A DNA stretch of 64,000 bases from Pseudarthrobacter sp. (GCA_031178005.1 JAPSJV010000002.1:62001-126000); one strand, 5' to 3'; counted from the stretch's first letter, positions 8,176 to 17,098 are shown. Program-made: numbers and translations. The notes: generated by a model from the letters alone, not told the origin.

Positions 8176-10164
8176 ATGACGCTTCAGACCACCCCATTTG
8201 CCGCATTGGCGCAGCATCCCCTTGAGCAGCTTTCGGCGCAGGAAGTACAGCGCGCGCGCAGTATCCTTGCCGATGCCGGGCTCGTTGCCGACACCACCCG
8301 CTTTGCCTACATGGGATTGATAGATCCGCCCAAGGCCTCCTTCAGCGGGAACCCAACGCATGATGATCGGGTGGTGCGGGCCATGTTGTGGGACGCGGCG
8401 CAGTCCCGGTCGCTGGACGTCCGGGTGTCCCTGTCCAGTGGACTCGTTATTGAGCGGCGCGAACTCGATCCCGCCGTTGACGGCCAGCTGCCCGTCCTGC
8501 TTGAGGAATTCGGGCTCATCGAGGAGATCCTCGCCAGCGACCCCCAGTGGATTGCCTCCCTCGCAGCGCGGGGCCTGGTCCCGGACCAGGTCCGGGTGGC
8601 GCCCCTGTCGGCGGGCGTCTTCGAATACGAAAATGAGACGGGCAAGCGCCTGCTGCGCGGGCTTGGCTTCCGGCAGGACCACGCGGCTGACCATCCCTGG
8701 GCGCACCCCATTGACGGGCTGGTGGCCTTCGTCGACGTCGAAACCCGGCGGGTCAACCACCTGATTGACGATGGCCCGGTCCCGGTTCCGCAGATCAACG
8801 GCAACTACACCGATCCGGCGGTACATGGAGAACTCCGGACGGACCTGAAGCCGATTGAGATTACTCAGCCTGAGGGCCCCAGCTTCACCCTGGAAGGGAA
8901 TCATCTTTCCTGGGCAGGCTGGGATCTGCGGGTGGGATTTGACGCACGCGAAGGCCTGGTGCTCCACCAGCTACACCACACCCATCTGGGACGGCGGCGG
9001 CCGGTGGTCCATCGCGCGTCAATCTCCGAGATGGTGGTTCCCTACGGCGATCCGTCCCCTTACCGGAGCTGGCAGAACTACTTTGACTCGGGCGAATACC
9101 TGGTTGGCAGGGACGCGAACTCGCTCAAGCTTGGCTGTGACTGCCTGGGCGACATTACGTACATGTCTCCGGTGGCGGCCGATGATTTCGGAAACCCGCG
9201 AACCATTGAAAACGGCATCTGCATTCATGAAGAGGACGCGGGCATCCTGTGGAAGCACACTGACGAGTGGGCAGGATCCAACGAAGTACGGCGCAACCGC
9301 CGGCTGGTGGTGTCTTTCTTTACCACCGTGGGCAACTACGACTATGGCTTCTACTGGTACCTGTACCTTGACGGCACCATCGAGTTCGAAGCCAAGGCCA
9401 CGGGCATCGTGTTTACTGCCGCCCTGCCCGACCGGAATTACCCCTACGCCTCGGAGATAGCGCCTGGCCTCGGGGCCCCCTACCACCAGCACCTTTTCAG
9501 TGCCCGCCTGGACATGATGGTCGACGGTGCAACGAACCGTGTGGAGGAACTGGACCTTGTCCGTCTCCCCAAAGGACCGGCGAATCCGCACGGTAACGCG
9601 TTCACGCAGCAGCGCACCTTACTCACCCGGGAGTCGGATGCGGTGCGGGACGCCGACGGCGCCAAGGGCCGTGTTTGGCACATCAGCAACCCTGAGTCCC
9701 TGAACCAGGTCGGTCACCCCGTGGGCTACACGCTCTATCCGGAGGGAAACCCAACCCTGGCCATGGCCGACGATTCGTCCATCGCGTCCCGGGCTGCCTT
9801 CGCCCGGCACCACTTGTGGGTGACGCGGCACGCAGAGGACGAGCTCTACGCCGCCGGCGACTTCGTCAACCAGCACCCCGGCGGATCCGGCCTTCCAGCC
9901 TATGTGGCACAGGACCGGGACATTGACGGCCAGGACCTGGTGGTGTGGCATTCCTTCGGGCTGACGCACTTCCCACGCCCGGAGGACTGGCCCGTCATGC
10001 CGGTGGACACAACCGGTTTCACGTTAAAGCCCCATGGATTCTTTGACGCGAACCCTACCCTGAATGTTCCGTCATCGGCCGGCAGCCATTGTGCGCCCAC
10101 AAGCCAGGCATCCGGTACAGGCGCCGCCGGTCCCGGTCCTGGAGGGGGCACCTGCGGGCACTGA
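8176..10164 (+). CDS. copper-containing primary amine oxidase (topaquinone enzyme)
   Basis: A 662-residue copper amine oxidase. The topaquinone precursor is Tyr388 in [12 protein letters not shown]. The paired copper histidines are in [12 protein letters not shown] and the third is in [11 protein letters not shown]. The family oxidatively deaminates primary amines such as phenethylamine, tyramine or histamine to aldehyde, ammonia and peroxide. From memory it is close along its length to the Arthrobacter globiformis phenethylamine/histamine oxidases. The C-terminus is unusual: after the normal end at [11 protein letters not shown] it adds about 25 Gly/Pro/Ser-rich residues ending in GGGTCGH. 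A clear AGGAAG precedes the ATG. No signal peptide is seen. A hairpin follows the gene. Confidence 0.96.
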   Translation: MTLQTTPFAALAQHPLEQLSAQEVQRARSILADAGLVADTTRFAYMGLIDPPKASFSGNPTHDDRVVRAMLWDAAQSRSLDVRVSLSSGLVIERRELDPAVDGQLPVLLEEFGLIEEILASDPQWIASLAARGLVPDQVRVAPLSAGVFEYENETGKRLLRGLGFRQDHAADHPWAHPIDGLVAFVDVETRRVNHLIDDGPVPVPQINGNYTDPAVHGELRTDLKPIEITQPEGPSFTLEGNHLSWAGWDLRVGFDAREGLVLHQLHHTHLGRRRPVVHRASISEMVVPYGDPSPYRSWQNYFDSGEYLVGRDANSLKLGCDCLGDITYMSPVAADDFGNPRTIENGICIHEEDAGILWKHTDEWAGSNEVRRNRRLVVSFFTTVGNYDYGFYWYLYLDGTIEFEAKATGIVFTAALPDRNYPYASEIAPGLGAPYHQHLFSARLDMMVDGATNRVEELDLVRLPKGPANPHGNAFTQQRTLLTRESDAVRDADGAKGRVWHISNPESLNQVGHPVGYTLYPEGNPTLAMADDSSIASRAAFARHHLWVTRHAEDELYAAGDFVNQHPGGSGLPAYVAQDRDIDGQDLVVWHSFGLTHFPRPEDWPVMPVDTTGFTLKPHGFFDANPTLNVPSSAGSHCAPTSQASGTGAAGPGPGGGTCGH

Positions 10165-10186
10165 AGCGCTGCGGAAGCTTCCCCTG

Positions 10187-10218
10187 TCACCGTGGGGCTC
10201 ATCCGCGCACCACGGTGA
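10187..10218 (+). terminator. hairpin after the amine oxidase gene
   Basis: TCACCGTGG and CCACGGTGA form a perfect 9-bp stem with a 14-nt loop, 22 bp past the amine oxidase stop and 51 bp before the TetR start. There is no U-tract, so it could equally be an operator for the TetR gene. Confidence 0.5.
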
Positions 10219-10269
10219 TAGGGTGCACAGCGTCCGGTCGTGATCCCGGCCCTACATTAAAGGAGCAGT

Positions 10270-10887
10270 ATGCCTCGCTTGGTAGACCACGAGGAGCGGC
10301 GCAAGTCAATCATCGAGACCACGTGGCGGTTGATCGCGGACCAGGGTATCGGCAATGCCAGCATGCGGGACATTGCCCGGGAATGCGGCTATGCAGCGCC
10401 GGGGGTACTGGCGCACTACTTTCCCAACAAGGACGCCCTCCTGAGGGCCTCCTACGAACTGATCTGTGAGCGCACCAACGAACGGATTGCCGCCGGCACC
10501 CGGGGGCGGCGGGGTCTTGCGGCATTGCGGCGTCTTTGCCTGGAGATCATTCCTGCAGAGCCGCTCACGGTCATCGAAGCCCGCGTGGCGATTTCCTTCT
10601 GGGACCGTGCCCAGACCGAAAGTACGCTGCGCGCTGTTGGCAGGGAAGCACTGCTGCACTGGCGGGAACTGGTGATGGGGTTTCTGGCTGAGGCGGAGCA
10701 CGACGGCGAGTGCCCGCCTCTGGTGGACCCGGATGCCATCGCTGATGAGTTGCTGAGCGTGATGATGGGTCTTCACGTGACGTCCATGCTGGATCCCAAC
10801 GGCATCACCGGCTCCCGGCAGCGCCAGCTCGTGGAGCGTGTGTTGGTACGGCTTTCCAGCGAAACAACGGCCGGCCGCCTCAGCTAG
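10270..10887 (+). CDS. TetR/AcrR-family regulator, BetI-like
   Basis: A 205-residue repressor. The helix-turn-helix lies at about residues 28-50 (ASMRDIARECGYAAPGVLAHYF), preceded by the usual first helix (RRKSIIETTWRLIADQGI). The C-terminal part, with EARVAISFWDRAQT and a long ligand-pocket helix set, resembles the BetI_C group. This group often controls amine, choline or polyamine oxidation genes. The start has a textbook AAAGGAGCAGT leader. The position directly downstream of the amine oxidase suggests it controls this oxidase and the divergent permease operon. Candidate operators are at 8132 and 7606. Confidence 0.85.
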   Translation: MPRLVDHEERRKSIIETTWRLIADQGIGNASMRDIARECGYAAPGVLAHYFPNKDALLRASYELICERTNERIAAGTRGRRGLAALRRLCLEIIPAEPLTVIEARVAISFWDRAQTESTLRAVGREALLHWRELVMGFLAEAEHDGECPPLVDPDAIADELLSVMMGLHVTSMLDPNGITGSRQRQLVERVLVRLSSETTAGRLS

Positions 10888-10902
10888 CGGTGCCGTTCCG
10901 AT

Positions 10903-10951
10903 AAGCCGAAAAGGGGACCATCCCTTCCCGGCATGGTCCCCTTTTCGGCTT
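10903..10951. terminator. bidirectional terminator between convergent genes
   Basis: Two 19-nt arms (AAGCCGAAAAGGGGACCAT and its exact complement) flank an 11-nt loop. The A-rich and T-rich parts of the arms give a weak U-run in either direction. The element separates the TetR gene and the convergent monooxygenase gene. Confidence 0.85.
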
Positions 10952-10983
10952 CCGCAATACGTTTGGACTGTTGAACTGCCCCG

Positions 10984-12261
10984 CTAGCCAACCCCGCCAG
11001 GAACAAGTGCATGCTGGTCATTGTGGGCAAGATAGCTTCGCTGGATGGAAATGTGGTCAGCTACATACCGGGCGTCATGCCACACGCCCCAAATGAAGCT
11101 GGACCCGCGCCTGGACTGCCAGGGCAGGCCAAGGAAGTAGACGCCGGGCTCGGATGAGACGCCCCGCTGATGCTGCGGCCTGCCGTTGGCGTCGAAAGCA
11201 TCCACCTGCAGCCAGCTGAAATCCTGCACAAAGCCGGTTGCCCACACGATTGAAGTAACACCGGCTTCGGCGAGATCGAGTTCGCTGAGGGGATGGGTGA
11301 GGCTTTCGGGGTCCGGAAGTGTGGTCCTGGCTTCCGGCTCCTCAGGGAGATCGAGTCCGTTTTGTTCAATGTAGGCGTCGGCCTGGTCCAACAACTGCAG
11401 GTAGTGGGCGTCTCCGTTCGCTATATTCCGACGCAGGTCCGGGGCGAAGTGCAGTGTGCCCTGCTCGAAGGCTTCTGTTCGGCCGACGAGCGTAATGCCG
11501 TCTTCGGCAAGCGCCCGGAAATCCACGGTATGGCCACCATTTGCCCCGCTGACAGCGATGGTGACGTGCTCCGCGCCGCGGGGCGGAGTGGCAGCGTCCC
11601 ACATTCCGAGCACTCCAAGCCACCAGCAGAAGTCCCGCCCTCGGTAACTGCGCGGCGGGCGGTCATGCGGTCCAACCGACAAGTAGACCTGACGACCCGA
11701 ACGCTGGATTTCCGCAGCAATCTGCACACCGGACGACCCGGCACCAACAACGAGTACCGCACCGTCAGGCAACTGGCCCGGGTTGCGGTAGGAACTGGAA
11801 TGCATCTGCATGATGCCCGCTGCCTCGGAAACCACTGCCGGGATAACCGGCTTTTGGAACGGACCGGTGGCAGCTACGACGTAACGCGCGTTGAAGTCCC
11901 CGTCCGATGTCTTTACCTCAAAACCCGGCGCCCCAACCTTCCTCCGCACGGACTTCACCTCCACTCCGGAGCGTACAGGCGCGCCGATCCGGTCTGCATA
12001 GGCGACGAAGTAGTCCGCTACCTGTTCCTTGGATGCGAAAGCGCCTGGCTGATGTTCCGTGAACTCCAGCCCTGGGAAGCGGTCATGCCACACGGGTCCG
12101 TTGGCGACGAGTGAGTCCCAACGCATGGAACGCCACCGCTCGGCGATCCGGTCCCGCTCCAGGACGACGTGGCTGATTCCGTTCCTGCCCAGATGTTCGC
12201 TCATCGCAATGCCGGCCTGGCCGGCCCCAACAATAACGACCTCAATCTCTTGGCATGACAT
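10984..12261 (-). CDS. flavin-containing monooxygenase / NAD(P)-binding oxidoreductase (CzcO-like)
   Basis: A 425-residue flavoprotein. The N-terminal FAD Rossmann motif is VIVGAGQAGIAMSEHL, a second nucleotide-binding motif is VLVVGAGSSGVQIAAEI, and IMQMHSSSYRNP fits the FMO/BVMO fingerprint region. Members hydroxylate N or S atoms or insert oxygen next to ketones using NADPH. It is the last gene of the RidA-DUF1028-M20 operon, starting two bases after the M20 stop behind TAGGAG. An N-oxygenase acting on the nitrogenous substrate of the operon is a reasonable inference, but the substrate is unknown. The gene ends in a strong bidirectional terminator. Confidence 0.85.
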   Translation of the reverse strand: MSCQEIEVVIVGAGQAGIAMSEHLGRNGISHVVLERDRIAERWRSMRWDSLVANGPVWHDRFPGLEFTEHQPGAFASKEQVADYFVAYADRIGAPVRSGVEVKSVRRKVGAPGFEVKTSDGDFNARYVVAATGPFQKPVIPAVVSEAAGIMQMHSSSYRNPGQLPDGAVLVVGAGSSGVQIAAEIQRSGRQVYLSVGPHDRPPRSYRGRDFCWWLGVLGMWDAATPPRGAEHVTIAVSGANGGHTVDFRALAEDGITLVGRTEAFEQGTLHFAPDLRRNIANGDAHYLQLLDQADAYIEQNGLDLPEEPEARTTLPDPESLTHPLSELDLAEAGVTSIVWATGFVQDFSWLQVDAFDANGRPQHQRGVSSEPGVYFLGLPWQSRRGSSFIWGVWHDARYVADHISIQRSYLAHNDQHALVPGGVG

Positions 12262-12262
12262 A

Positions 12263-13471
12263 TCAAACTCCTATGTTTGGGGCGAGGTGCCCCTGTGGTC
12301 GTAAATGGTCGGACAGAAAGTCAAGGGCCGTCAGCGCCAGGGCTGCGGCGCCGTCGTGGATTGCCTGGTTGGCTGCTTCGCCCACGCAGTGCTCCGCGAA
12401 TTCCGGCTGGTGGTTGGCTGCGGGAAAGCAGCCAAGGCCGATGTAGGGATGAATGGCCGGCACGATTTGCGAGACGTTGCCCATGTCCGTAGAAGCGCGG
12501 TTCATGGTTGCCTGTTCCGCCGGTACATCAAAGTCCCGTCCCAGGGATTCTGCGTGCCTTATGTACAGCTCCAGTGCGCGCTGGTCCGTCCGGAACTCGG
12601 AATAGGGTTGAGATTCAGGCGTCACGGAAAGTTCGCAACCAGACGCCAGGGCGCCGGCTTCAAAGCACCGATGAACGCGCTCCTCCAAGGGCTCCAGCTG
12701 CGCCAGGGACTCGGCACGGACATACCAGCGGCCTTCCGTTCTTTCCGGAATGGCGTTAGGTGCTTCGCCCCCACGCGTTTGGATGCCGTGGACCCGGGTT
12801 CCGGCGGGCAGCTGCTGGCGGAGGAGCCCCAGGGCTACCTGGGCCACGATGAACGCGTCGTTGGCGTTTACGCCCTGTTCCGGATAAGCCGCCGCATGCG
12901 CCGACTTGCCCCGGTACTCAACATGGTTGTGAGCCACAGCGTAGGGACGTGCATTGGCGGCATCAACAGGACTCGGATGCGCCATCATCGCCAAGTCGAG
13001 GCCGTGGAAGGCGCCCTTCTTGAGCATCTCGATCTTTCCTCCCCCGCCTTCCTCCGCGGGGGTTCCGTAAACTTCCACCGTCAGGTCCCGTTCAGCAGCG
13101 AATCCGGCCAGGGCGAGAGCCGTCCCGCAGGAAATGGCGGTAATGATGTTGTGCCCGCAGGCGTGCCCCAGTCCCGGCAACGCATCGTACTCTGCCATGA
13201 GGCCCACCCGGCGGCTGCCGTTTCCAAAAACTGCCCGCAATGCCGTTGGAAACCCCAGGTACTCTCTTTCGACGGTGAAGCCGTGACGTTCCAAGTACTC
13301 CGCCGTCCAACCCGCAGCGTGGTGCTCCTGCCAGCCAAGCTCAGGATTGGCATGGATTGTCTCGGAGAGCCGGGTGAGATCAGCTTCAGATGCCGCCACC
13401 GACTCCAGCACACGGGTCCGCTGGTTATCGCGAAGCACCGGGTACTGGTGGGCTCCCAGTTCAGCGGTCAT
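12263..13471 (-). CDS. M20-family metal-dependent amidohydrolase/peptidase
   Basis: A 402-residue M20D-type amidohydrolase. Metal-site motifs are GLMAEYDALPGLGHACGHN and the general-base Glu in GTPAEEGGGGKIEM, followed by a dimerisation domain (NHVEYRGKSAHAAAYP). It resembles AbgB-like aminoacyl or aminobenzoyl-glutamate hydrolases. I chose the ATG at 13471 (MTAELGAHQYPV); the longer ORF runs into the DUF1028 gene in another frame. The real start overlaps the DUF1028 stop by 11 bases. In context it would hydrolyse an amide bond of the operon's substrate. Confidence 0.88.
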   Translation of the reverse strand: MTAELGAHQYPVLRDNQRTRVLESVAASEADLTRLSETIHANPELGWQEHHAAGWTAEYLERHGFTVEREYLGFPTALRAVFGNGSRRVGLMAEYDALPGLGHACGHNIITAISCGTALALAGFAAERDLTVEVYGTPAEEGGGGKIEMLKKGAFHGLDLAMMAHPSPVDAANARPYAVAHNHVEYRGKSAHAAAYPEQGVNANDAFIVAQVALGLLRQQLPAGTRVHGIQTRGGEAPNAIPERTEGRWYVRAESLAQLEPLEERVHRCFEAGALASGCELSVTPESQPYSEFRTDQRALELYIRHAESLGRDFDVPAEQATMNRASTDMGNVSQIVPAIHPYIGLGCFPAANHQPEFAEHCVGEAANQAIHDGAAALALTALDFLSDHLRPQGHLAPNIGV

Positions 13472-14132
13472 CGCCCGGCACCCCATAACTGACGGAAGCT
13501 GCGGGGTCGAGTCCACGGACCACGTAGTCCCGCCGTTGCGGCAGCCATACCTCCAGCAGCCGCTCCAGTTCTGCGATGGGCTCGTCATGCCAATCAACAC
13601 GGAGATCGGTATCCCGCCAGCCGTGGCCTGAGACCACGGAAATCCCTGCGGACCGCACGGGCCCTGCCTCTCCGCCGGCGGTTTCAGCGGCCTTAAGCGC
13701 AGCCATCAGCCGTTCCTCCAGTTGCCCGCTTGCCGCTGCAAAGCCATCACACAGTGCCTGGGCCACAGCAGGGCCTGCCAGCATGTTTCCGGCCGCCACG
13801 CAGTTCGCTCCGTGACTTTCGCCGGAGATACCCAGCGTGTGCGCACCGCTGAACACCGCCGAGTTTCCCGTGGAGTCCAGGACAACCAGCTGGCGGTACT
13901 CGATACCCGTTGCCCCCCGGACTACCGCGTCGAGGGCCTCCTGCGCGGAGTCGCCGGCAGCCAGTCCGTCCAACAGCGTGCTGCCCAGCCGGGGATCGGT
14001 AATGTTTTGGGAGCTGACAACGCCGACGCCGTCCCGCAGGTGGGCGCACCGCGCAGCGACAGCCGGGGATGAGGAGGACACAGCCATCCCGAATCGGCCC
14101 TGCCCGTCCGTGGCAGCGATACTGAACGTCAT
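13461..14132 (-). CDS. DUF1028-family protein (Ntn-hydrolase-like fold)
   Basis: A 223-residue protein with the DUF1028 hallmarks: MTFSIAATDGQGRFGMAVSSSSPAVAARCAHLRDGVGVVSSQN at the N-terminus, NMLAGPAVAQALCDGF in the middle and WHDEPIAELERL near the end. The family has an N-terminal-nucleophile-hydrolase-like fold and commonly sits beside RidA and M20 genes, but its reaction is not established. It overlaps RidA by ATGA and the M20 gene by 11 bases, so it is tightly coupled in this operon. A role in breakdown of an N-containing metabolite is inferred from neighbours only. Confidence 0.85.
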   Translation of the reverse strand: MTFSIAATDGQGRFGMAVSSSSPAVAARCAHLRDGVGVVSSQNITDPRLGSTLLDGLAAGDSAQEALDAVVRGATGIEYRQLVVLDSTGNSAVFSGAHTLGISGESHGANCVAAGNMLAGPAVAQALCDGFAAASGQLEERLMAALKAAETAGGEAGPVRSAGISVVSGHGWRDTDLRVDWHDEPIAELERLLEVWLPQRRDYVVRGLDPAASVSYGVPGDDR

Positions 14133-14554
14133 GAGGTCAGCCCGGGCGTGGAAAGAACGGCGGTGGCGTCAATTTCGACCAGCCATTCGGGACGGGCCAG
14201 CGCCTGGACGACGATGCCTGTTGACACCGGGAATACCCCTTTGAGCCAGCGGCCCATGACCCGGTAGACCGTCTCCCGGTAGCGCGGGTCAATGATGTAG
14301 ACGGTGACTTTAACGATGTCCTCGAGACTGCTGCCGGCTTCCTTCAGCAGCATGTCGATGTTGGTCATTGCTTTCTCCGCCTGGACCTCGACGTCACCTA
14401 TGCCCACAGACTCCCGCGTGTCCAGATCCTGCCCGATCTGCCCCCGAAGATAGACCACGCCATTGGCTACAACTGCCTGACAGAGGTCGTTATCCAGATT
14501 TTGCTCGGGGTAGGTGTCCCTGGTGTTGAATGTGCGGATGCGCTGGTGTTTCAC
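14129..14554 (-). CDS. RidA/YjgF-family enamine/imine deaminase-like protein
   Basis: About 141 residues of the RidA family, with VVANGVVYLRGQIGQD, the helix AMTNIDMLLKEAGSSLEDIVKVTVYIID and the C-terminal IVVQALARPEWLVEIDATAVL. This matches RidA, except that the archetypal catalytic Arg context reads ALARPEWLVEIDA. I chose GTG at 14554 because AGAAAGG precedes it by eight bases; the ATG at 14596 has no comparable site. It is the first gene of a four-gene operon. RidA proteins hydrolyse reactive enamine or imine intermediates, which fits an operon that releases or oxidises amines. Confidence 0.88.
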   Translation of the reverse strand: MKHQRIRTFNTRDTYPEQNLDNDLCQAVVANGVVYLRGQIGQDLDTRESVGIGDVEVQAEKAMTNIDMLLKEAGSSLEDIVKVTVYIIDPRYRETVYRVMGRWLKGVFPVSTGIVVQALARPEWLVEIDATAVLSTPGLTS

Positions 14555-14659
14555 TTCGCGTGCCTTTCTGTCGGCCGGTTTATGCCGTCGGTTCAAAACT
14601 GTTGTTTCCAGCCTCGGACCCGCCGCCGGATCTGTCCAACAGTCCTTTCAGAACATTTG

Positions 14660-14676
14660 CATCTGCGAATCAGATG
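14660..14676. promoter_or_regulatory. LysR-type operator candidate between ridA-like gene and lysR
   Basis: CATCTG-CGAAT-CAGATG is a perfect inverted repeat in the 141-bp divergent intergenic region, 19 bp before the LysR start. LysR proteins usually bind dyads of this size between their own gene and the target operon. Confidence 0.5.
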
Positions 14677-14695
14677 AATGCCGTAGTCTTGTGAA

Positions 14696-15616
14696 ATGGA
14701 TGTCACGCTTACCCAACTGCGCTATTTCGCTGAAGCCGCCGGGCAACTGTCGATGACGGGAGCGGCCCTCCGCCTCAACGTGGCCCAGTCGGCGGTTTCG
14801 GCCGCTATTGCTCAACTGGAGCGCCACATCGGTACCCAGTTCTTCATCAGGCAGCGCTCGAAAGGCCTGATATTGACGCCCGCCGGGGAGCTCTTCCTCC
14901 GGGACGCCCAGGCCATCCTTGCCCACGTGGAAGAGAGCCTTGACCACGCCCGGGGTGAACAGGAGAGCGCGAAGGGCCGGGTGCGCATGGCCTGCTTCAG
15001 TACGCTCGCGCCGTTCCTCCTGCCCGGCGTCCTGTCCAGGCTCAGGGAAGAACATCCAGCCCTGGAAGTAGAGGTGCTTGAAACGGATATTTCCGGCTGC
15101 GTCAGTGCACTTATGAACGGTCAGGCAGACCTGGCGTTATGTTACGACCTGGATCTGCCCGAGGGCCTTGCCTCCTCGGTGATCCATACCGCCAGGCCCT
15201 ACCTGGCGCTCCCGCCGGATCATCAACTGGCCGGCGCGGAGAGCGTGCCGCTGTCCGCACTCAAAAAGGAGTCCTTTGTGCTGCTGGACCTCCCCCACAC
15301 CCGCGACCTGATGCTTTCCATGGCCCGGCTGGGTGGTGGAGAACCGGACGTCAGATTCCGCTCCGCCAGCTATGAGACTGTGCGTACTTTCGTGGCGCGG
15401 GGGCTTGGCTACTCCATCTTGCACCAGCGCCCCCGGCACAAGCTGACCTACGACGGCGGCCGCATCGAAACGGTCGAAATCCGCGACGATGTTCCGGAGT
15501 TGAAGACGGTCCTGGCCCATTTGCAGTCACAGCGCCCCACCGCACGGATACGTGCTGTCGCGCAGGCTGTCCGTCACCAGATTGTCGCGTCAAAAGCCGC
15601 CTCCACAGGCAGCTAG
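14696..15616 (+). CDS. LysR-family transcriptional regulator
   Basis: A 306-residue LTTR. The winged helix-turn-helix is at residues 4-63 (LTQLRYFAEAAGQLSMTGAALRLNVAQSAVSAAIAQLE), followed by a periplasmic-binding-fold effector domain with VRMACFSTLAPFLLPGVLSRL. It is transcribed away from the RidA-DUF1028-M20-FMO operon across a 141-bp gap that holds a CATCTG/CAGATG dyad. That is the standard layout for an LTTR and its target operon. The inducer is unknown, presumably the operon's substrate. Confidence 0.9.
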   Translation: MDVTLTQLRYFAEAAGQLSMTGAALRLNVAQSAVSAAIAQLERHIGTQFFIRQRSKGLILTPAGELFLRDAQAILAHVEESLDHARGEQESAKGRVRMACFSTLAPFLLPGVLSRLREEHPALEVEVLETDISGCVSALMNGQADLALCYDLDLPEGLASSVIHTARPYLALPPDHQLAGAESVPLSALKKESFVLLDLPHTRDLMLSMARLGGGEPDVRFRSASYETVRTFVARGLGYSILHQRPRHKLTYDGGRIETVEIRDDVPELKTVLAHLQSQRPTARIRAVAQAVRHQIVASKAASTGS

Positions 15617-15831
15617 CAACAGGGAAGGTCCATCAGGATGTCGGGAGGCGATTGCCCAAAGGGCATTGGCCGGATGCCGCCAGCCCCTGGAACACGCAAG
15701 TACTCATCTGCTTTTTCGATGATCTTTATGGATATTCAATGGTTTACCTGATGTAGACGCCGGCTTACGCTTCTGGACGTAACCCATGACACACCAGGAA
15801 TTGCGATCCGGCGACAGGTTCTGCTGCCGCA

Positions 15832-15987
15832 TCACTTGGCGGATACCTCCGCCTTCTTTCTTTCGTGGATCCACCCGGCCGCGTGGTAGTTCTCCAAGGA
15901 AGCCACGTTGGCCGGCCAAGTAGGCTCACCATCGATATTCCAAAGGCGGGCGGCATTAAAGTGAGCGGCGAAGCCATCGAAATCCCG
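15832..15987 (-). pseudogene. possible 3' remnant of an unidentified gene
   Basis: About 50 codons ending in TGA at 15832 read FAAHFNAARLWNIDGEPTW and YHAAGWIHERKKAEVSAK, with Arthrobacter-like codon use and no low-complexity character. The frame is only open upstream through repeat R2, which encodes an Arg/Gly-rich stretch, and has no start with a ribosome binding site. It looks like a truncated C-terminus, possibly from an insertion or transfer scar, but I do not recognise the family. Confidence 0.3.
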
Positions 15988-15988
15988 G

Positions 15989-16030
15989 CCTCGACAAGCT
16001 CGACCACCAGAGGCAGGCTCGACCACCAGA
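15989..16030. repeat. dispersed intergenic repeat R2
   Basis: Two units (CCTCGACAAGCTCGACCACC and AGGCTCGACCACC) are inverse-orientation copies of the GGTGGTCGAGCTTGTCGA element seen at 20800. Confidence 0.7.
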
Positions 16031-16111
16031 ACCCATGGCCAGCAGTCCTAAGTCTGCTTAGTATTGACCTATGGTGAGTTGCAGAGTCGGCGCGCGGATC
16101 GCGGGGGCGGC

Positions 16112-17098
16112 ATGGGCGCCGTCGTAGTTTTTGCTCCTTCCCCGGTCCTGACCGTCACGGTCGAGGATGTCGACGGCGCAGCTGACATCCATCTCCACGC
16201 CGGCGGCCAGGGAGTGTGGCAGGCCCGGATGCTGACGGCACTCGGCGCAGATGTCACCATGTGCGCTGCGTTCTCCGGTGAAACTGGCCTGGTTTTGCAG
16301 CACCTGATCGCGGATGAGGGTGTGCGGGTGCTGCCCGTCACGGGGAACGGCAGCAGCGGCGCCTACCTGCATGACCGCCGCGGGGGCCAGCGCAAGGTCC
16401 TGGCCGAATCGCCAGGCCACCGGCTGACCCGCCACGAGCAGGATGAACTTTATGGGCTGACCCTCCAGGCCGGGATCGAGGCCGGGACAGTGCTCCTGAG
16501 CGGCGCCGGCCAGGAAGACCCCGTCCCTACAGACATGTATCGAAGGCTTACGGCCGACCTTGGTGCCGCCGGCTGTACGGTCATCGCCGATCTCACCGGC
16601 GAACGGCTCACCGCCGTCCTGGCCGGCAGGCCGGCCATGATTAAAATTGCCGACGACGAGATGGTCACCAGTGGCCGGGCAACATCCGCCGAGATGGCGG
16701 AGCTCATCCGGGCGATGCACACGCTCGCCGGGGAGGGGGCGTCGTCGGTGATCGTTACCCGCGCGCACCTGCCCTCCCTGCTCCTCAGCGAGGGTGAGGT
16801 CTGCGAGGTCCAGGTGCCCGAACTGCAGACAGTGGACACCAGCGGCGCAGGGGACTCGCTGACTGCAGGAATGGCCTCGGTCCTGGCGGAGCACGGTTCA
16901 TTGCACGACGCCGTTGTGCTGGGGACTGCAGCCGGTGCCCAGAATGTCACCCGTCACGGCCTGGGGACGGGCGAGGCCACGGCCATCCGGCAGCTGGCCC
17001 GGCTGGTCAGGATCGTTCCCCTGGAAGACGCTTCCGGGGAAGAAACAGCGCAGCAGCTGAGCCCCGATGAACTGGCCCGCAAGGTCCGCGGATCATGA
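16112..17098 (+). CDS. PfkB-family sugar kinase (1-phosphofructokinase-like)
   Basis: About 328 residues. The N-terminal substrate motif AGGQGVWQARMLTALGADV is a variant of the usual GGKGxNVA. The ATP-binding/catalytic motif VDTSGAGDSLTAGMASV contains the catalytic Asp. The family phosphorylates sugars, sugar phosphates or nucleosides. I chose the ATG at 16112 (MGAVVVF) after a G-rich leader; the ORF extends 16 codons further without a better site. The stop overlaps the SurE start (ATGA), so the two are translationally coupled. Pairing with a nucleotidase leaves a nucleoside or phosphosugar substrate possible. Confidence 0.82.
   Translation: MGAVVVFAPSPVLTVTVEDVDGAADIHLHAGGQGVWQARMLTALGADVTMCAAFSGETGLVLQHLIADEGVRVLPVTGNGSSGAYLHDRRGGQRKVLAESPGHRLTRHEQDELYGLTLQAGIEAGTVLLSGAGQEDPVPTDMYRRLTADLGAAGCTVIADLTGERLTAVLAGRPAMIKIADDEMVTSGRATSAEMAELIRAMHTLAGEGASSVIVTRAHLPSLLLSEGEVCEVQVPELQTVDTSGAGDSLTAGMASVLAEHGSLHDAVVLGTAAGAQNVTRHGLGTGEATAIRQLARLVRIVPLEDASGEETAQQLSPDELARKVRGS

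Larger units (their letters stand above)
15617..16111. other. gene-poor stretch with AT-rich DNA, repeat and possible gene remnant
   Basis: No intact gene is convincing in these 495 bases. The left half is relatively AT-rich (about 15700-15780). The middle holds the 3' end of a plausible coding sequence on the minus strand (15832-15987), and repeat R2 follows. The PfkB promoter should lie near 16030-16110, where TTAGTATTGACCTATGG is seen, but I could not place a convincing -35/-10 pair. Confidence 0.5.
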
